Source: Arthrobacter sp. (GTDB lineage Bacteria; Actinomycetota; Actinomycetes; Actinomycetales; Micrococcaceae). Taken from it: a DNA stretch of 64,000 nt. Position numbers and translations under genes: made by a program. This document shows positions 9,067-18,224 of the stretch, piece by piece (within the stretch, counting starts at the first letter, position 1; every line of letters starts with the position of its first letter). The stretch spans positions 217,667 through 281,666 of the forward strand of contig JAITLQ010000015.1 of NCBI GenBank assembly GCA_031277795.1, read 5' to 3'. The notes under the pieces are model-generated. The model did not search any database, was not told where the DNA came from, and worked only from the letters and a program-made list of their open reading frames with translations.

Positions 9067-10422
9067 GTGACGATCGCGCTGTACGGTGGCTCGACCTCCG
9101 CCGAGGTGATCACCGAGCAGATGCTCGAGTGCGCGGGCCGCGCGGGCGAGATCTCTCGGATCGCCGGGCCGGCGGCCCGCCTGGCCTGGTTCGGCTGGAT
9201 GAGCAGCTTCTCCCACGCCGCCTCCTCGCCCGCGTTGTTCGCACTCCTGGTGGATCTCGAGCGGGAACTGCTGACCATGCGGCACGCGTGTGCGCGTATG
9301 GAGGGCGAGTTTCTGCGGCTGGGGCTGGAACTACGGCTCGCCGCCGCTCGGTACGCGGCGGCCGAGCGCAAGGCCCTCTCCTCCGTGGCGGGCGCGGGCT
9401 CGGCCCTGCCGGGCGGCGCACCCGGCCTGCTCGCCTACCTGCTGAGGCTGGCCATCCACCGGCCCGCCGGCATCCAGGGCACCGCCACCGCGATCGGCGG
9501 CCTCGGCTCCCTACTGGTGCCCGAGCCGCTGGCCCCGGTGGCGCAGAGCAACCCGGGCCTGCTCGTGGAGGGCACGGCCTGGGCCCTGGACACCGTGGTG
9601 CCGCCGCCTCCCATCCTGACCGAGGCGGCCAGGAAGGAGGCGGGGCCCTCGCCCTCCACGCTGGGTGGCTTGCTCGACCTCCAGGCCCAGGCGGCCAGGG
9701 GCCCAGGGGCCTTCCTGGTGACACGGGTGGACGGGCCGGACGGGCCGACCTGGGTGCTCACCGTGCCGAGCACGAACATGGAGGGCGGCAGCGCCTGGGG
9801 GCTGCACCGCCTCGCCGACGCGCTCAACGGCAACGCGGCAACGGTGGCGCCCGCCGCGGTGAACGCCTTACGGGCGGCCGGCGCCAAGGACGGAGACCCG
9901 GTGCTCCTCAACGGGCACAGCCAGGGAGGACGGCACGCGCTCAACCTGGCCGGTTCCGAGCTGCTGCGCCGGCACTTCGAGGTGCGCGGGGCGTTCACGG
10001 CGGGTGCACCGGCGGGCAAGCAGGCGGTGCCGGCCGGGGTCAAGGTGCTCTCGCTCGAGGACGCGGACGACACGGTGCCAGGCATGGACGGGCGCGTGGA
10101 GGCGCCCGTGGGCAGGGACAGGATCCTGGTGCGATCCGCCTCGGAGGCTACCCCGGACCACCAGGGCGATCCGGGGTTCTTCGGCTACGAGCACCGGATC
10201 GGGACCTACCAGGTGATCGCGGCCGAGGCCCAGGAGCGGCCGGAAGTGACCGACGTGATGCTGGCGTGGAAGCTGGGCGGGACGGCCACCACGTATCGGG
10301 TGGCCACGACCCCGATGAAGATCTTGCCCCGGGTGCCGCGCTTGCCCAGTCTTCCGCTCAGCCCGGCCAGCCGGGCCGCCGCGCGGGGCCGGGCGGCGGG
10401 GATGCGTGCCGGACGGCGGTGA
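9067..10422 (+). CDS. Alpha/beta hydrolase with N-terminal helical domain
   Basis: A 451-residue protein has a GTG start 3 bases after the WXG-like gene. About 270 residues of helical, Ala-rich sequence precede a lipase-like core. The nucleophile elbow is GHSQGG with Ser285; an acidic cluster EDADDTVP (332-338) and His376 in GYEHR complete a plausible Ser-Asp-His triad. No signal peptide is evident. The N-terminal helices (about 1-110) could themselves be a WXG/LXG-like export or partner domain. The substrate is unknown; an esterase or lipase acting at the envelope or on a competitor is possible. The pairing with the upstream gene is the best functional clue. Confidence 0.6.
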   Translation: MTIALYGGSTSAEVITEQMLECAGRAGEISRIAGPAARLAWFGWMSSFSHAASSPALFALLVDLERELLTMRHACARMEGEFLRLGLELRLAAARYAAAERKALSSVAGAGSALPGGAPGLLAYLLRLAIHRPAGIQGTATAIGGLGSLLVPEPLAPVAQSNPGLLVEGTAWALDTVVPPPPILTEAARKEAGPSPSTLGGLLDLQAQAARGPGAFLVTRVDGPDGPTWVLTVPSTNMEGGSAWGLHRLADALNGNAATVAPAAVNALRAAGAKDGDPVLLNGHSQGGRHALNLAGSELLRRHFEVRGAFTAGAPAGKQAVPAGVKVLSLEDADDTVPGMDGRVEAPVGRDRILVRSASEATPDHQGDPGFFGYEHRIGTYQVIAAEAQERPEVTDVMLAWKLGGTATTYRVATTPMKILPRVPRLPSLPLSPASRAAARGRAAGMRAGRR

Positions 10423-10432
10423 GGCGGGAGGC

Positions 10433-10828
10433 TCAGCGGCGCACGAGCACCCGGTTCAGGATCGCGGACACGATGGAGATGATGAGCGAGCCCAGGATCG
10501 CGTCCCAGAAGAAGGCGTCCACGTGGAAGTCGACGGGGAACAGGTTGGCGATCGCCGAGGTCAGCATGAGCAGCGCGGCGTTGACCACCAGGGCAAACAG
10601 GCCGAGCGTGAGGCACGTGATCGGCATGGCCAAGAGGTGCAGGATCCAGCGCAGGAGCACGTTGACCACGCCAAAGACGAGGCCAACGAAGAGATAAGTG
10701 GCGATCTCGGCGGCGGTGTTCCACTCGGGATTCACCGCGTCGCGGGGGCCGATCGTGATCCCCGGCACGAGCCAGGCGGCCACCCACAGGGCCGCGGCGT
10801 TGATGATGACGCGCAGGACGACGTTCAC
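10433..10828 (-). CDS. Phage holin family 4 / YvlD-like membrane protein
   Basis: A 131-residue protein has a GTG start and a GAGGA site. Four hydrophobic helices are visible at about 3-22, 42-65, 68-92 and 105-127. The sequence resembles the superfamily IV holin-like proteins (PF04020) found singly in many actinobacterial chromosomes. Despite the name, there is no prophage context, and these proteins are generally treated as uncharacterised membrane proteins. It converges with the hydrolase gene with 10 bases between stops. Confidence 0.8.
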   Translation of the reverse strand: MNVVLRVIINAAALWVAAWLVPGITIGPRDAVNPEWNTAAEIATYLFVGLVFGVVNVLLRWILHLLAMPITCLTLGLFALVVNAALLMLTSAIANLFPVDFHVDAFFWDAILGSLIISIVSAILNRVLVRR

Positions 10829-11074
10829 TGGTGTTCCTCACGAACTCGGCTCCGGGGGAGCACCATCATGGCACGCGATCCTGGGCGCGCCGTTGGAGCG
10901 GCGTTCCCGCTGCCGGAGCGCGCACGTTCGCACCGCCGGCGCCGCGTGAGCGCAACCAAGGCCTCCAGCGTGTGGTGGGCGTCACTTTGGTGCCGGGCCG
11001 GGGGCTTTCCTGCGCTTTTGTCCACGAAAGCCCCAGCGCCCCTTCGCTCTCCTGGCCAGCGCGCCCCGCGGCGA

Positions 11075-11089
11075 TAGGGTGAAGCCATG
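11075..11089 (+). promoter_or_regulatory. Leaderless promoter of hisC
   Basis: A TAGGGT -10 box (11075-11080) is followed by 6 bases and then the ATG at 11087, with no Shine-Dalgarno. This spacing is the hallmark of leaderless actinobacterial transcripts. The rest of the gap from 10829 shows nothing recognisable. Confidence 0.55.
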
Positions 11090-12187
11090 TCTGAGCCGCA
11101 CGCCGTGTTCCCCGAACCCCGCCCTGTTGTTGGCCGCCTGCCCAAGTATGCAGCCGGCAAGCCCCCGGCCCCCGTGCCGGGCCTGACGCCGTACAAGCTC
11201 TCCTCGAATGAGAACCCGCTGCAGCCCCTGCCCCAGGTGCTGCAGGCCGTGCGCGAGTTCGAGGACATCAACCGTTACCCGGACCCGCTGAGCTCGCGGC
11301 TGCGCGCCGCCCTCGCGGAGCAGCTGGACGTGCCGGCGGACGACATCGTCACCGGCGGCGGTTCCCTGGGTGCGCTGATCCAGGTGCTCTCCGCCTTTGC
11401 CGGCACCAACGATGACGGGGTGCCGGACGAGGTCGTCTACGCGTGGCGTTCCTTCGAGGCCTACCCGATCGTGGTGGACCAGGCCGGTGCCCGTTCGGTT
11501 CAGGTGCCGCTGACCGCGGACGGCCGCCACGATCTGGACGCCATGGCCGCCGCCGTGTCACAGAACACCTCGGTCGTGATTCTTTGCACTCCCAACAATC
11601 CGACCGGCCCCGTGTTGCGCACGGCCGAGGTGGAGGCGTTCCTGCAGAAGGTGCCGGCGGACGTCCTCGTCGTCATCGACGAGGCCTATCTCGAGTTCGT
11701 GCGGGTGGAGGACGCGGTGGACGGCATCGAGATGTACCGCAAGTACCCCAACGTGCTTGCGCTGAGGACCTTCTCCAAGGCCCATGGCCTCGCCAATCTG
11801 CGCGTGGGCTACACCGTGGCCCGCCCGGAGATCACGCAGTACCTGCGCGCCACCGCCGTGCCCTTCGCCGTCTCCTCGGTGGCCGAGGTGGCCGCCGTCG
11901 CCTCCGTGGCGCACCAGGCGGAGGTGGAGATCCGGGTCAAGGACCTCGTGGCTGAGCGCGAGCGGATCGTGGCGGCGCTGACGGAGCAGGGCTGGAAGCT
12001 GCCCGAGTCCCAGGGCAACTTCGTGTGGCTGGCCCTGGGGGAGCGCTCCGGCGAGTTCTCCGCTGCGGCCGAGGCCCGCGCCATCACGGTGCGCGCCTTC
12101 CCGGGTGAGGGCGTGCGCGTGAGTGTCGGCGAGGTGGAGGGCAACGACCGCTTCATCGAGCTGGCCGGCGAATGGATCCGCGCTTAA
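11087..12187 (+). CDS. Histidinol-phosphate / aromatic aminotransferase (HisC/Pat)
   Basis: This 366-residue class I/II PLP aminotransferase opens with the HisC-like segment YKLSSNENP (about 43-51). A conserved LCTPNNPTGPV motif, a VIDEAYLEF motif and the PLP lysine K231 in TFSKAHGLANLRVGY are all present. HisC converts imidazole-acetol phosphate to histidinol phosphate with glutamate; the closely related Pat enzymes act on phenylpyruvate and similar acids. Because it sits alone upstream of a 2-oxoacid dehydrogenase operon rather than in a his operon, a Pat or broad-range role is as likely as histidine synthesis. The start is fixed by the leaderless promoter. Confidence 0.82.
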   Translation: MSEPHAVFPEPRPVVGRLPKYAAGKPPAPVPGLTPYKLSSNENPLQPLPQVLQAVREFEDINRYPDPLSSRLRAALAEQLDVPADDIVTGGGSLGALIQVLSAFAGTNDDGVPDEVVYAWRSFEAYPIVVDQAGARSVQVPLTADGRHDLDAMAAAVSQNTSVVILCTPNNPTGPVLRTAEVEAFLQKVPADVLVVIDEAYLEFVRVEDAVDGIEMYRKYPNVLALRTFSKAHGLANLRVGYTVARPEITQYLRATAVPFAVSSVAEVAAVASVAHQAEVEIRVKDLVAERERIVAALTEQGWKLPESQGNFVWLALGERSGEFSAAAEARAITVRAFPGEGVRVSVGEVEGNDRFIELAGEWIRA

Positions 12188-12375
12188 TGCAGTAAGAGGC
12201 ATATCTAGGAAGTCCTAGCTTCTCGCTCAACGGCCCGGAAGTGCGCCCCGGCGGCGCGGTTCCGGACTGTTCGTTTCTGCGGCTTTCCGTGGGTAGTCTG
12301 GCGAGGTCAGGCCCCCTTCGGCATTGAATTCCCAACAGGGAATATATGTGGGGCGAGATCATCGGCAGGAGAGTC

Positions 12376-13542
12376 GTGGACACCGAGCTCACGGGCACCG
12401 ACACCCAGGCACCCTTCATTCAGCTGCTCAGCCCCGACGGCACGCGGCGGCAGGATCCGGCCTGGGATCGCTACACCCGCGACGTGGACCTGGAGGCCCT
12501 GCGAGGCTTCTACCGGGACATGGCCGCGACGCGCCGCCTCGACGACGAGGGCACCGCGCTGCAGCGCCAGGGCCAGCTGGTCCTGTGGGTTCCGCTCAAG
12601 GGGCAGGAGGCCGCGCAGATCGGTTCCGGCCGCGCCACCCTGCCGCAGGACTACCTCTTCCCGACCTACCGCGAGCACGGCGTGGCCATCACCCGCGGCG
12701 TCCAGATCGCCGAGATGCTGCGTGTCTTCCGCGGCATCAGCCACGGCGGGTGGAACCCGGCGTCCACGGGCTTCCACAACTACACGATGGTGCTCGCCGC
12801 GCAGACGCTGCACGCCGTCGGCTATGCCATGGGCGTCCAGCGCGACCAGAAGGGCTGGGAGCAGGAGCGACTCGCGGCCGAGGGTGGCGCGGTCATGGCC
12901 TTCTTCGGGGACGGCGCGTCCTCGGAGGGCGACGTCCACGAGTCGATGGTGTTTGCCGCCTCCACGCAGGCCCCCGTCGTCTTCTTCTGCCAGAACAATC
13001 AGTGGGCCATCTCGGTCCCCTTCGAGGTGCAGTCGCGGGTGCCGCTCGTGAACCGCGCGGCCGGCTACGGCTTCCCCGCGGTGCGGGTGGACGGCAACGA
13101 CGTCCTCGCCGTGCACGCCGTGACCCGCTGGGCCCTCGAATGCGCCCGCACTGGCCAAGGCCCGGTGCTCATCGAGGCGGTCACGTACCGCCGCGGCGCC
13201 CACACCACGGCGGATGACCCCACCAAGTACCGCACGCGCCACGAGGAGGAGGGGTGGGACGAGAAGGATCCACTGCTCCGCCTCGAGCGCCACCTGCGCG
13301 CCGCCGGCACGGGGGACGACTTCTTCGAGGCCGTGAAGGAGGAGACGGACCGTATGGCGGCCGAGCTGCGCGCCACGGCCCTGGCCTTCCCCACGCCCGC
13401 GCTGGAGGAGTCCTTCGCCAACGTCTACGCCTCACCCCATCCGTTGGTGCAGGAGGAACTGGCCTTCTACCGCGAGTACCAGGCCGGCTTTGCCGACGGG
13501 GGCGCCGCCTCCGACACCACCGATCGGGAGGACGCCAAGTGA
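12376..13542 (+). CDS. 2-oxoacid dehydrogenase E1 alpha (pyruvate or branched-chain)
   Basis: This is the thiamine-diphosphate decarboxylase alpha subunit of a PDH/BCKDH complex, 388 residues. The TPP motif GDGASSEGD begins at 178 and ends with NN at 207-208, the usual 30-residue span. HTTADDPTKYR-type phosphorylation-loop sequence follows at about 276-290. The GTG at 12376 is chosen because AGGAG lies just upstream; an in-frame ATG at 12346 would add 10 residues without a ribosome site. The stop overlaps the E1 beta GTG. The substrate (pyruvate or branched 2-oxoacids) cannot be settled by eye; the two-gene E1 is not the single-chain AceE usual for actinobacterial PDH, so branched-chain use is favoured. 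Confidence 0.85.
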   Translation: MDTELTGTDTQAPFIQLLSPDGTRRQDPAWDRYTRDVDLEALRGFYRDMAATRRLDDEGTALQRQGQLVLWVPLKGQEAAQIGSGRATLPQDYLFPTYREHGVAITRGVQIAEMLRVFRGISHGGWNPASTGFHNYTMVLAAQTLHAVGYAMGVQRDQKGWEQERLAAEGGAVMAFFGDGASSEGDVHESMVFAASTQAPVVFFCQNNQWAISVPFEVQSRVPLVNRAAGYGFPAVRVDGNDVLAVHAVTRWALECARTGQGPVLIEAVTYRRGAHTTADDPTKYRTRHEEEGWDEKDPLLRLERHLRAAGTGDDFFEAVKEETDRMAAELRATALAFPTPALEESFANVYASPHPLVQEELAFYREYQAGFADGGAASDTTDREDAK

Positions 13543-14519
13543 GCGTGACGCGCATGACCATGGCCAAGGCCATCAACGCTGGCCTGCGCCGCGTGCTGGC
13601 CGAGGATCCCAAGACGCTCCTCATGGGCGAGGACATCGGCAAGCTCGGCGGCGTCTACCGCATCACCGAGGGGCTGCAGGCGGAGTTCGGCGAGGACCGC
13701 GTGGTCGATTCCCCGCTGGCGGAGTCCGGCATCATCGGCACGAGCATCGGCCTGGCCCTGCGCGGCTATCGCCCCATCGCCGAGATCCAGTTCGACGGAT
13801 TCGTCTTCCCCGGTTTCAACCAGATCACCACGCAGCTGGCCAAGCTGCACATGCGCTCGGAGGGCGTGCTGACGGTGCCGGTCACGATTCGCATCCCCTT
13901 CGGCGGCGGCATCGGTTCCGTGGAACACCACTCGGAATCCCCCGAGGCGCTCTTTGCCCACACGGCCGGCCTGCGCATCATGACGCCGTCCACGCCGCAC
14001 GACGCCTACTGGATGATCCAGGAGGCCGTGGCCTCGCCCGACCCCGTGATCTTCTTCGAGCCCAAGCGCCGCTACTGGCTCAAGGGCGACGTCGACACCG
14101 AGCACCGCGCGGCGCCCGCCGCGAGCGCCCAGGTGGTCCGCCAGGGCTCGGACGCCACGGTCGTGGCTTGGGGCCCGCTGGTCCCCGTGGCGCTGGCCGC
14201 CGCGCAGGCCGCCCAGGAGGACGGCCGCGACGTGGAGGTCATCGACCTGCGTTCGCTCAGCCCCATCGACTTCGACACCATCACGGCCTCCGCGCAGAAG
14301 ACCGGCCGGCTCGTGGTGATGCACGAGGCCCCGACCTTCGGCGGCCTCGGCGGCGAGATCGCCGCCCGCGTGACGGAGCGTGCCTTCTACTCGCTGCAGG
14401 CGCCGGTCCTGCGCCTGGGCGGCTTCCACATGCCGTACCCGCCGTCCAAGGTGGAGGCCAACTATCTCCCCGACATCGACCGCCTGCTCGAGGCGCTCGA
14501 TCGCTCGTTCGCCCACTGA
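13539..14519 (+). CDS. 2-oxoacid dehydrogenase E1 beta
   Basis: A 326-residue transketolase-like beta subunit pairs with E1 alpha to bind TPP and drive reductive acylation of E2. The opening MTMAKAINAGLRRVLAEDP and the MGEDIGKLGGVYRIT segment are family-typical, as are PFGGGIGSVEHHSES (about 124-138) and HEAPTFGGLGGEIA (about 262-275). The GTG start overlaps the alpha stop in a GTGA arrangement, so translation is coupled. The E2 gene follows after 54 bases. Confidence 0.9.
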   Translation: MSVTRMTMAKAINAGLRRVLAEDPKTLLMGEDIGKLGGVYRITEGLQAEFGEDRVVDSPLAESGIIGTSIGLALRGYRPIAEIQFDGFVFPGFNQITTQLAKLHMRSEGVLTVPVTIRIPFGGGIGSVEHHSESPEALFAHTAGLRIMTPSTPHDAYWMIQEAVASPDPVIFFEPKRRYWLKGDVDTEHRAAPAASAQVVRQGSDATVVAWGPLVPVALAAAQAAQEDGRDVEVIDLRSLSPIDFDTITASAQKTGRLVVMHEAPTFGGLGGEIAARVTERAFYSLQAPVLRLGGFHMPYPPSKVEANYLPDIDRLLEALDRSFAH

Positions 14520-14573
14520 GTCACCCCTCACCACCCACCACCGGCGCTGCGCCGGAGAAGAGGAGCCACACCC

Positions 14574-15968
14574 GTGAGCACCTTTAACCTGCCGGACGTC
14601 GGCGAGGGCCTCACCGAGGCGGACATCGTTGAGTGGAAGGTCGCCGTGGGCGACACCGTCGCGGTGAACCAGGTCCTCGTGGAGATCGAGACGGCCAAGT
14701 CGCTCGTGGAGCTCCCCAGCCCCTTCGCCGGCGTCGTGACCCGCCTCCACGCCGAGGTGGGCCAGACCCTGCCCGTCGACGAGCCGCTCATCGACATCGC
14801 CGAGGAGGGTCAGGCGGCGCCGGAGGCGCCGGTGGGCGCGGCGCACGACGCCGCGTTGCCGGGTACGGCGCACGACGACGCCTCGCCGGGTCCGCTGGTC
14901 GGCTCGGGGCCCGTCGCCGACGCCGTGAAGCGGCGCCCCCGCGTGCGCCAGACGGGCGCCGGGGCACCCGCGCGCCCGGCCGCCGTCGTGCCCCCCGAGC
15001 CCACGCCCGTTGACCGCACCGTGGCGCCCAGCCCCACGCGTGCCCTGGCCAAGCCGCCCGTGCGCCGCCTGGCGAAGGAGCTCGGCGTCGACCTGGCCCA
15101 GGTTCCGGCGACCGGGCCGCGCGGCGAGGTGACGCGCGAGGACCTCGCCGACTTCGCCGAGGCGCGGCTCGGCACGCGCGCCGTCAGCGCCCCGGCCCCC
15201 GCCCCGGTGGCGGGCGGGCAGGCGCTCTCCGCCGCGTTCGGCGGCGAGGCCTGGCAGGCGCCGGAGGACGCGGTGGAGATCGTGCCGGTGAAGGGTGTGC
15301 GCAAGGCGACGGCGGCGGCGATGGTCGGCTCCGCCTTCACCGCGCCGCACGTCTCGCTCTTCGTTGACGTCGACGCGACGCGCACCATGGAGTTCGTCAA
15401 GCGCCTCAAGGCCTCGCGCGATTTCCAGGGCGTGAAGGTCACGCCGCTGCTCATCGTTGCCAAGGCCGTGTTGTGGGCCGCCGCGCGCAACCCGCAGCTC
15501 AACGCGAGCTGGGTCGATACCCCGGCCGGCGCGCAGATCCACGTGAAGCGCTTCGTGAACCTCGGCATCGCGGCCGCCACGCCGCGCGGGCTCATCGTGC
15601 CCAACATCAAGGACGCGCAGGAGCTGAGCCTCAAGGAGCTGGCCGGCGCCCTGGAGCAGCTCTCGGCCACGGCCCGCGAGGGCAAGACGCCCCCGGCCGA
15701 TATGCGCGACGGCACCATCACCATCACCAACGTCGGCACGCTCGGCGTCGACACCGGCACGCCGATCCTGAATCCCGGCGAGGTCGCCATCATCGCCTTC
15801 GGCACGGTGCGCCAGCGCGCATGGGTCGTGGACGGCGAGGTCGTGCCCCGCTACGTCACCACGGTGGGCGGTTCCTTCGATCACCGTGTGGTGGACGGGG
15901 ACCAGTGCGCCAGGTTCCTGGCCGATGTGGCCTCCATCCTCGAGGAACCGGCGCTCCTGCTGGACTGA
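14574..15968 (+). CDS. Dihydrolipoamide acyltransferase E2
   Basis: This is the core acyltransferase of the complex, 464 residues. One lipoyl domain (about 1-80) has the lipoylated lysine K42 in ETAKS. An Ala/Pro linker, a peripheral-subunit-binding domain (about 157-190, [20 protein letters not shown]) and the catalytic domain follow, with H437 and D441 in [13 protein letters not shown] start sits behind AGAGGAG. No dihydrolipoamide dehydrogenase (E3) gene is next to it, so E3 must be shared with another complex. Confidence 0.9.
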   Translation: MSTFNLPDVGEGLTEADIVEWKVAVGDTVAVNQVLVEIETAKSLVELPSPFAGVVTRLHAEVGQTLPVDEPLIDIAEEGQAAPEAPVGAAHDAALPGTAHDDASPGPLVGSGPVADAVKRRPRVRQTGAGAPARPAAVVPPEPTPVDRTVAPSPTRALAKPPVRRLAKELGVDLAQVPATGPRGEVTREDLADFAEARLGTRAVSAPAPAPVAGGQALSAAFGGEAWQAPEDAVEIVPVKGVRKATAAAMVGSAFTAPHVSLFVDVDATRTMEFVKRLKASRDFQGVKVTPLLIVAKAVLWAAARNPQLNASWVDTPAGAQIHVKRFVNLGIAAATPRGLIVPNIKDAQELSLKELAGALEQLSATAREGKTPPADMRDGTITITNVGTLGVDTGTPILNPGEVAIIAFGTVRQRAWVVDGEVVPRYVTTVGGSFDHRVVDGDQCARFLADVASILEEPALLLD

Positions 15969-16073
15969 GTTCTCCTCCCCGCCGGGTGTGCTTGGCGCAC
16001 CCGGCCCCCGAACCCCGACGCGCGAGCGTCGGTGGGATCCTCGCCGGTCACCCCCCGGCGTCGCGTTCCCCTC

Positions 16074-16110
16074 CACGCCGCCCTTCCGCCATCGCGGAAC
16101 GGGCGGCGTG
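16074..16110. terminator. Hairpin terminator after E2
   Basis: Arms 16074-16089 and 16094-16110 pair with a single bulge around CATC. A weaker hairpin (15981-15988 with 15998-16005) lies closer to the stop. Confidence 0.6.
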
Positions 16111-16197
16111 GTGCGTGCTGGGTGATCCTGCGGAGCACCCCCAGGTGCTTGGGATACCATTCCAGGCTCGGGAGAAGCCACACACGACGGGAGCGTC

Positions 16198-16947
16198 ATG
16201 TCACACCCCAGCCGCCCCTGCACGGGGTCCGCCAAACGGACCCATCCGTCCCTGATGCGCCTGGCCGTCCTGGCCACGGCGGCCGCGCTCCTGGCCGGGT
16301 GTTCGGCGCCCGGCCCCGCACCCAGCACGGGAGGAACGATGTCGGTACACGATCAGCAGGCCGCGCTCACCGAGGCCATCGGCCGGGACGACGCCGCCGG
16401 GGTCACCGCCGCGCTCGAGGCCGGTGCCCGGCTCGAGGAGCGCGGCGCCCAGGGCGCCACGCCACTCGTCGCGGCAACCAAGGCGCGCCGCACCAGGGCG
16501 GCCCTCGCGCTGCTCGAGGCCGGCGCGGACCCCAACGCCCAGGACGAGCTGCAGGACTCGGCGTTTCTCTACGCGGGGGCCGAGGGGCTCGACGAGATCC
16601 TGCGGGGAACCCTCGAACACGGCGCGGACGTGCGCTCCCTCAACCGCTACGGTGGGACGGCGCTCATCCCGGCCAGCGAGCACGCCCACGTGTCCACCAT
16701 CAAGATCCTGCTGGCCGCCGGGGTGCCCGTGGACCACGTGAACAACCTCGGCTGGACGGCGCTCCTGGAGGCCATCGTGCTCGGCAACGGGGACGCCGAC
16801 CACGTGGAGGCCGTGCGGCTGCTGCTGGCGGCGGGCGCCGACCCGACCGTGGCCGATGGGGAGGGCGTGACGCCGCTGGAACACGCCTCGAAGGCGGGGC
16901 AGCGGGAGATCGCGGCGCTGCTTGAGCAGGCCCTGGCCGGCCGATGA
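16198..16947 (+). CDS. Ankyrin-repeat lipoprotein
   Basis: A 249-residue protein has a positively charged N-terminus, a hydrophobic stretch (about 21-36) and a lipobox LLAGC near residue 37, so it should be a membrane-anchored lipoprotein facing outside. From about residue 50 it consists of ankyrin repeats (motifs such as GATPLVAATKARR, GGTALIPASEHAHVSTIKILLAAG, GWTALLEAI, GVTPLEHASKAGQREIAALL). Its stop overlaps the kinase start in ATGA. The tight coupling suggests that it works with the kinase as an extracytoplasmic sensor or partner, which is inference. Confidence 0.8.
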   Translation: MSHPSRPCTGSAKRTHPSLMRLAVLATAAALLAGCSAPGPAPSTGGTMSVHDQQAALTEAIGRDDAAGVTAALEAGARLEERGAQGATPLVAATKARRTRAALALLEAGADPNAQDELQDSAFLYAGAEGLDEILRGTLEHGADVRSLNRYGGTALIPASEHAHVSTIKILLAAGVPVDHVNNLGWTALLEAIVLGNGDADHVEAVRLLLAAGADPTVADGEGVTPLEHASKAGQREIAALLEQALAGR

Positions 16948-18224
16948 ACCGCGGCCAGCCCTCGGCGAGCCATCGTCACGAGGCCCTGCTTGACGCGGTG
17001 GTGGACCTTGGCTTCTTCCTGCTCCTGGTGGTCTCGAGCATGAGGTACTTCGCCTTCCACCCGTGGCGCGGCGAGGGCATCGTGGTGGCGCTGCTCGCCC
17101 TCGGCATGGGGGTGGCCTACGCCCTGTCGTTGCCTGGGCGTTGGGGGAGGGGCGGTGGTTCCGGTCGGGCCGGGAGCGACAGTGGCGCCGGAGGTGTTGG
17201 TGGTGCCGGAGGCATTGCGGGAGCCGGGGGCGTTGGCGGCGCCAGCAAGCAGGGGATGAGGTCGCGTGCGGGGCTGGGGGTGCTCGTGGCCGCCGCCCTG
17301 TGGATGCCGCTGGCCGTCCTGGCCCCCTCGTTCGGGTGGTGCGCCGTGGCGCTCATCCTGCGCCTGAGCCCCATGCTGCGCTCGCGGCTGGCCTGGACGC
17401 TCCCCGCCGCGCTGCTCCTGGCCGAGGCCGTCGGTCTGCTGCTCATGACGCGCGGCCAGGATCCGGGGCTCGTGCTCGGTGCGCTCTTCGCCGGGTCGGT
17501 GCTGGCCTGGGCCGTGGCGGCGCTGGGGGCCTCCCTGCGGCGGCGCTCCGCCCTCATCGATGAGCTTCGCATGGCCCGCCTGCGGTTGGCCGAGGCCGAG
17601 CGCGAGGCAGGAGCTGCGGCGGAACGCGATCGCCTCGCGGGGGAGCTCCACGACACCGTGGTGCAGCGCTCGGCCGGGGCCCTCATGCTCCTGGAGACTA
17701 CGATTCTCACCGATGCGCCGGCGCCCGAGCGCACCGTGCAGGCCCGCGATGCGCTGCGGGAGGCGCTGCGCCAGGCACGGGCCCTCCTGCGGGAGGCGGA
17801 GCCGGGACGGCCCGTGATCCCCCTGCGCCAGCGGATCGCGGCCGAGGCCCAGGCCGCCGGGACGACGTTGCTCGAGGTCGGCGAGGCGCTGCGGCTTCCG
17901 TCCGCCAGCGAGCACGCGCTGTTGCGCGCAACCCAGGAGGGGCTGAGCAACGTCGCCAAGCACGTGCCCGGGGCGCTGCGCGGCGTGACCCTACGCTGGG
18001 GCTCGCGCACCGTGAGCGTCGAGGTGCTGGATGCGGGGCCGGGAATCGATCCGCGCGGGATCGCCCGCGAGGCGACGCGCCCTCCGGGCGGGGACGGGCT
18101 GCGGGCGAGCCGCGCCAGGCTCGGCGCGGTGGGCGGAACCCTGCGCATCGACAGCGCGCCCGAACGCGGCACACGGTTCGTCGCCAGCGTCCCCGTGCCC
18201 GCGGTGCAGGAGAATGAGGCATGA
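16944..18224 (+). CDS. Two-component sensor histidine kinase (NarL-partner type)
   Basis: A 426-residue membrane kinase has about five hydrophobic helices between residues 12 and 195, interrupted at about 63-95 by an unusual Gly/Ala/Ser-rich insert (about 30 residues). A coiled linker leads to the HisKA_3 dimerisation helix with phospho-acceptor His236 in LAGELHDTVVQR. The HATPase domain follows (DAGPGIDPRG and GGDGLRASRARL at the end). It overlaps the genes on both sides by 4 bases, so the lipoprotein, kinase and regulator form one operon. The signal is unknown. Confidence 0.9.
   Translation: MNRGQPSASHRHEALLDAVVDLGFFLLLVVSSMRYFAFHPWRGEGIVVALLALGMGVAYALSLPGRWGRGGGSGRAGSDSGAGGVGGAGGIAGAGGVGGASKQGMRSRAGLGVLVAAALWMPLAVLAPSFGWCAVALILRLSPMLRSRLAWTLPAALLLAEAVGLLLMTRGQDPGLVLGALFAGSVLAWAVAALGASLRRRSALIDELRMARLRLAEAEREAGAAAERDRLAGELHDTVVQRSAGALMLLETTILTDAPAPERTVQARDALREALRQARALLREAEPGRPVIPLRQRIAAEAQAAGTTLLEVGEALRLPSASEHALLRATQEGLSNVAKHVPGALRGVTLRWGSRTVSVEVLDAGPGIDPRGIAREATRPPGGDGLRASRARLGAVGGTLRIDSAPERGTRFVASVPVPAVQENEA

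Noticed and set aside
10433-10828. Prophage holin
   Set aside because: The protein is holin-like only by family name; no phage lysis, structural or integrase genes are nearby.
12346-12375. ATG start adding 10 residues to E1 alpha
   Set aside because: No ribosome site precedes it, while AGGAG fits the GTG at 12376; the alternative remains possible.
13467-16328. 953-codon open frame on the minus strand across the E1 beta/E2 genes
   Set aside because: It is antisense to well-supported E1/E2 genes; long open antisense frames are expected in GC-rich coding DNA, and the translation is low-complexity with no domain.
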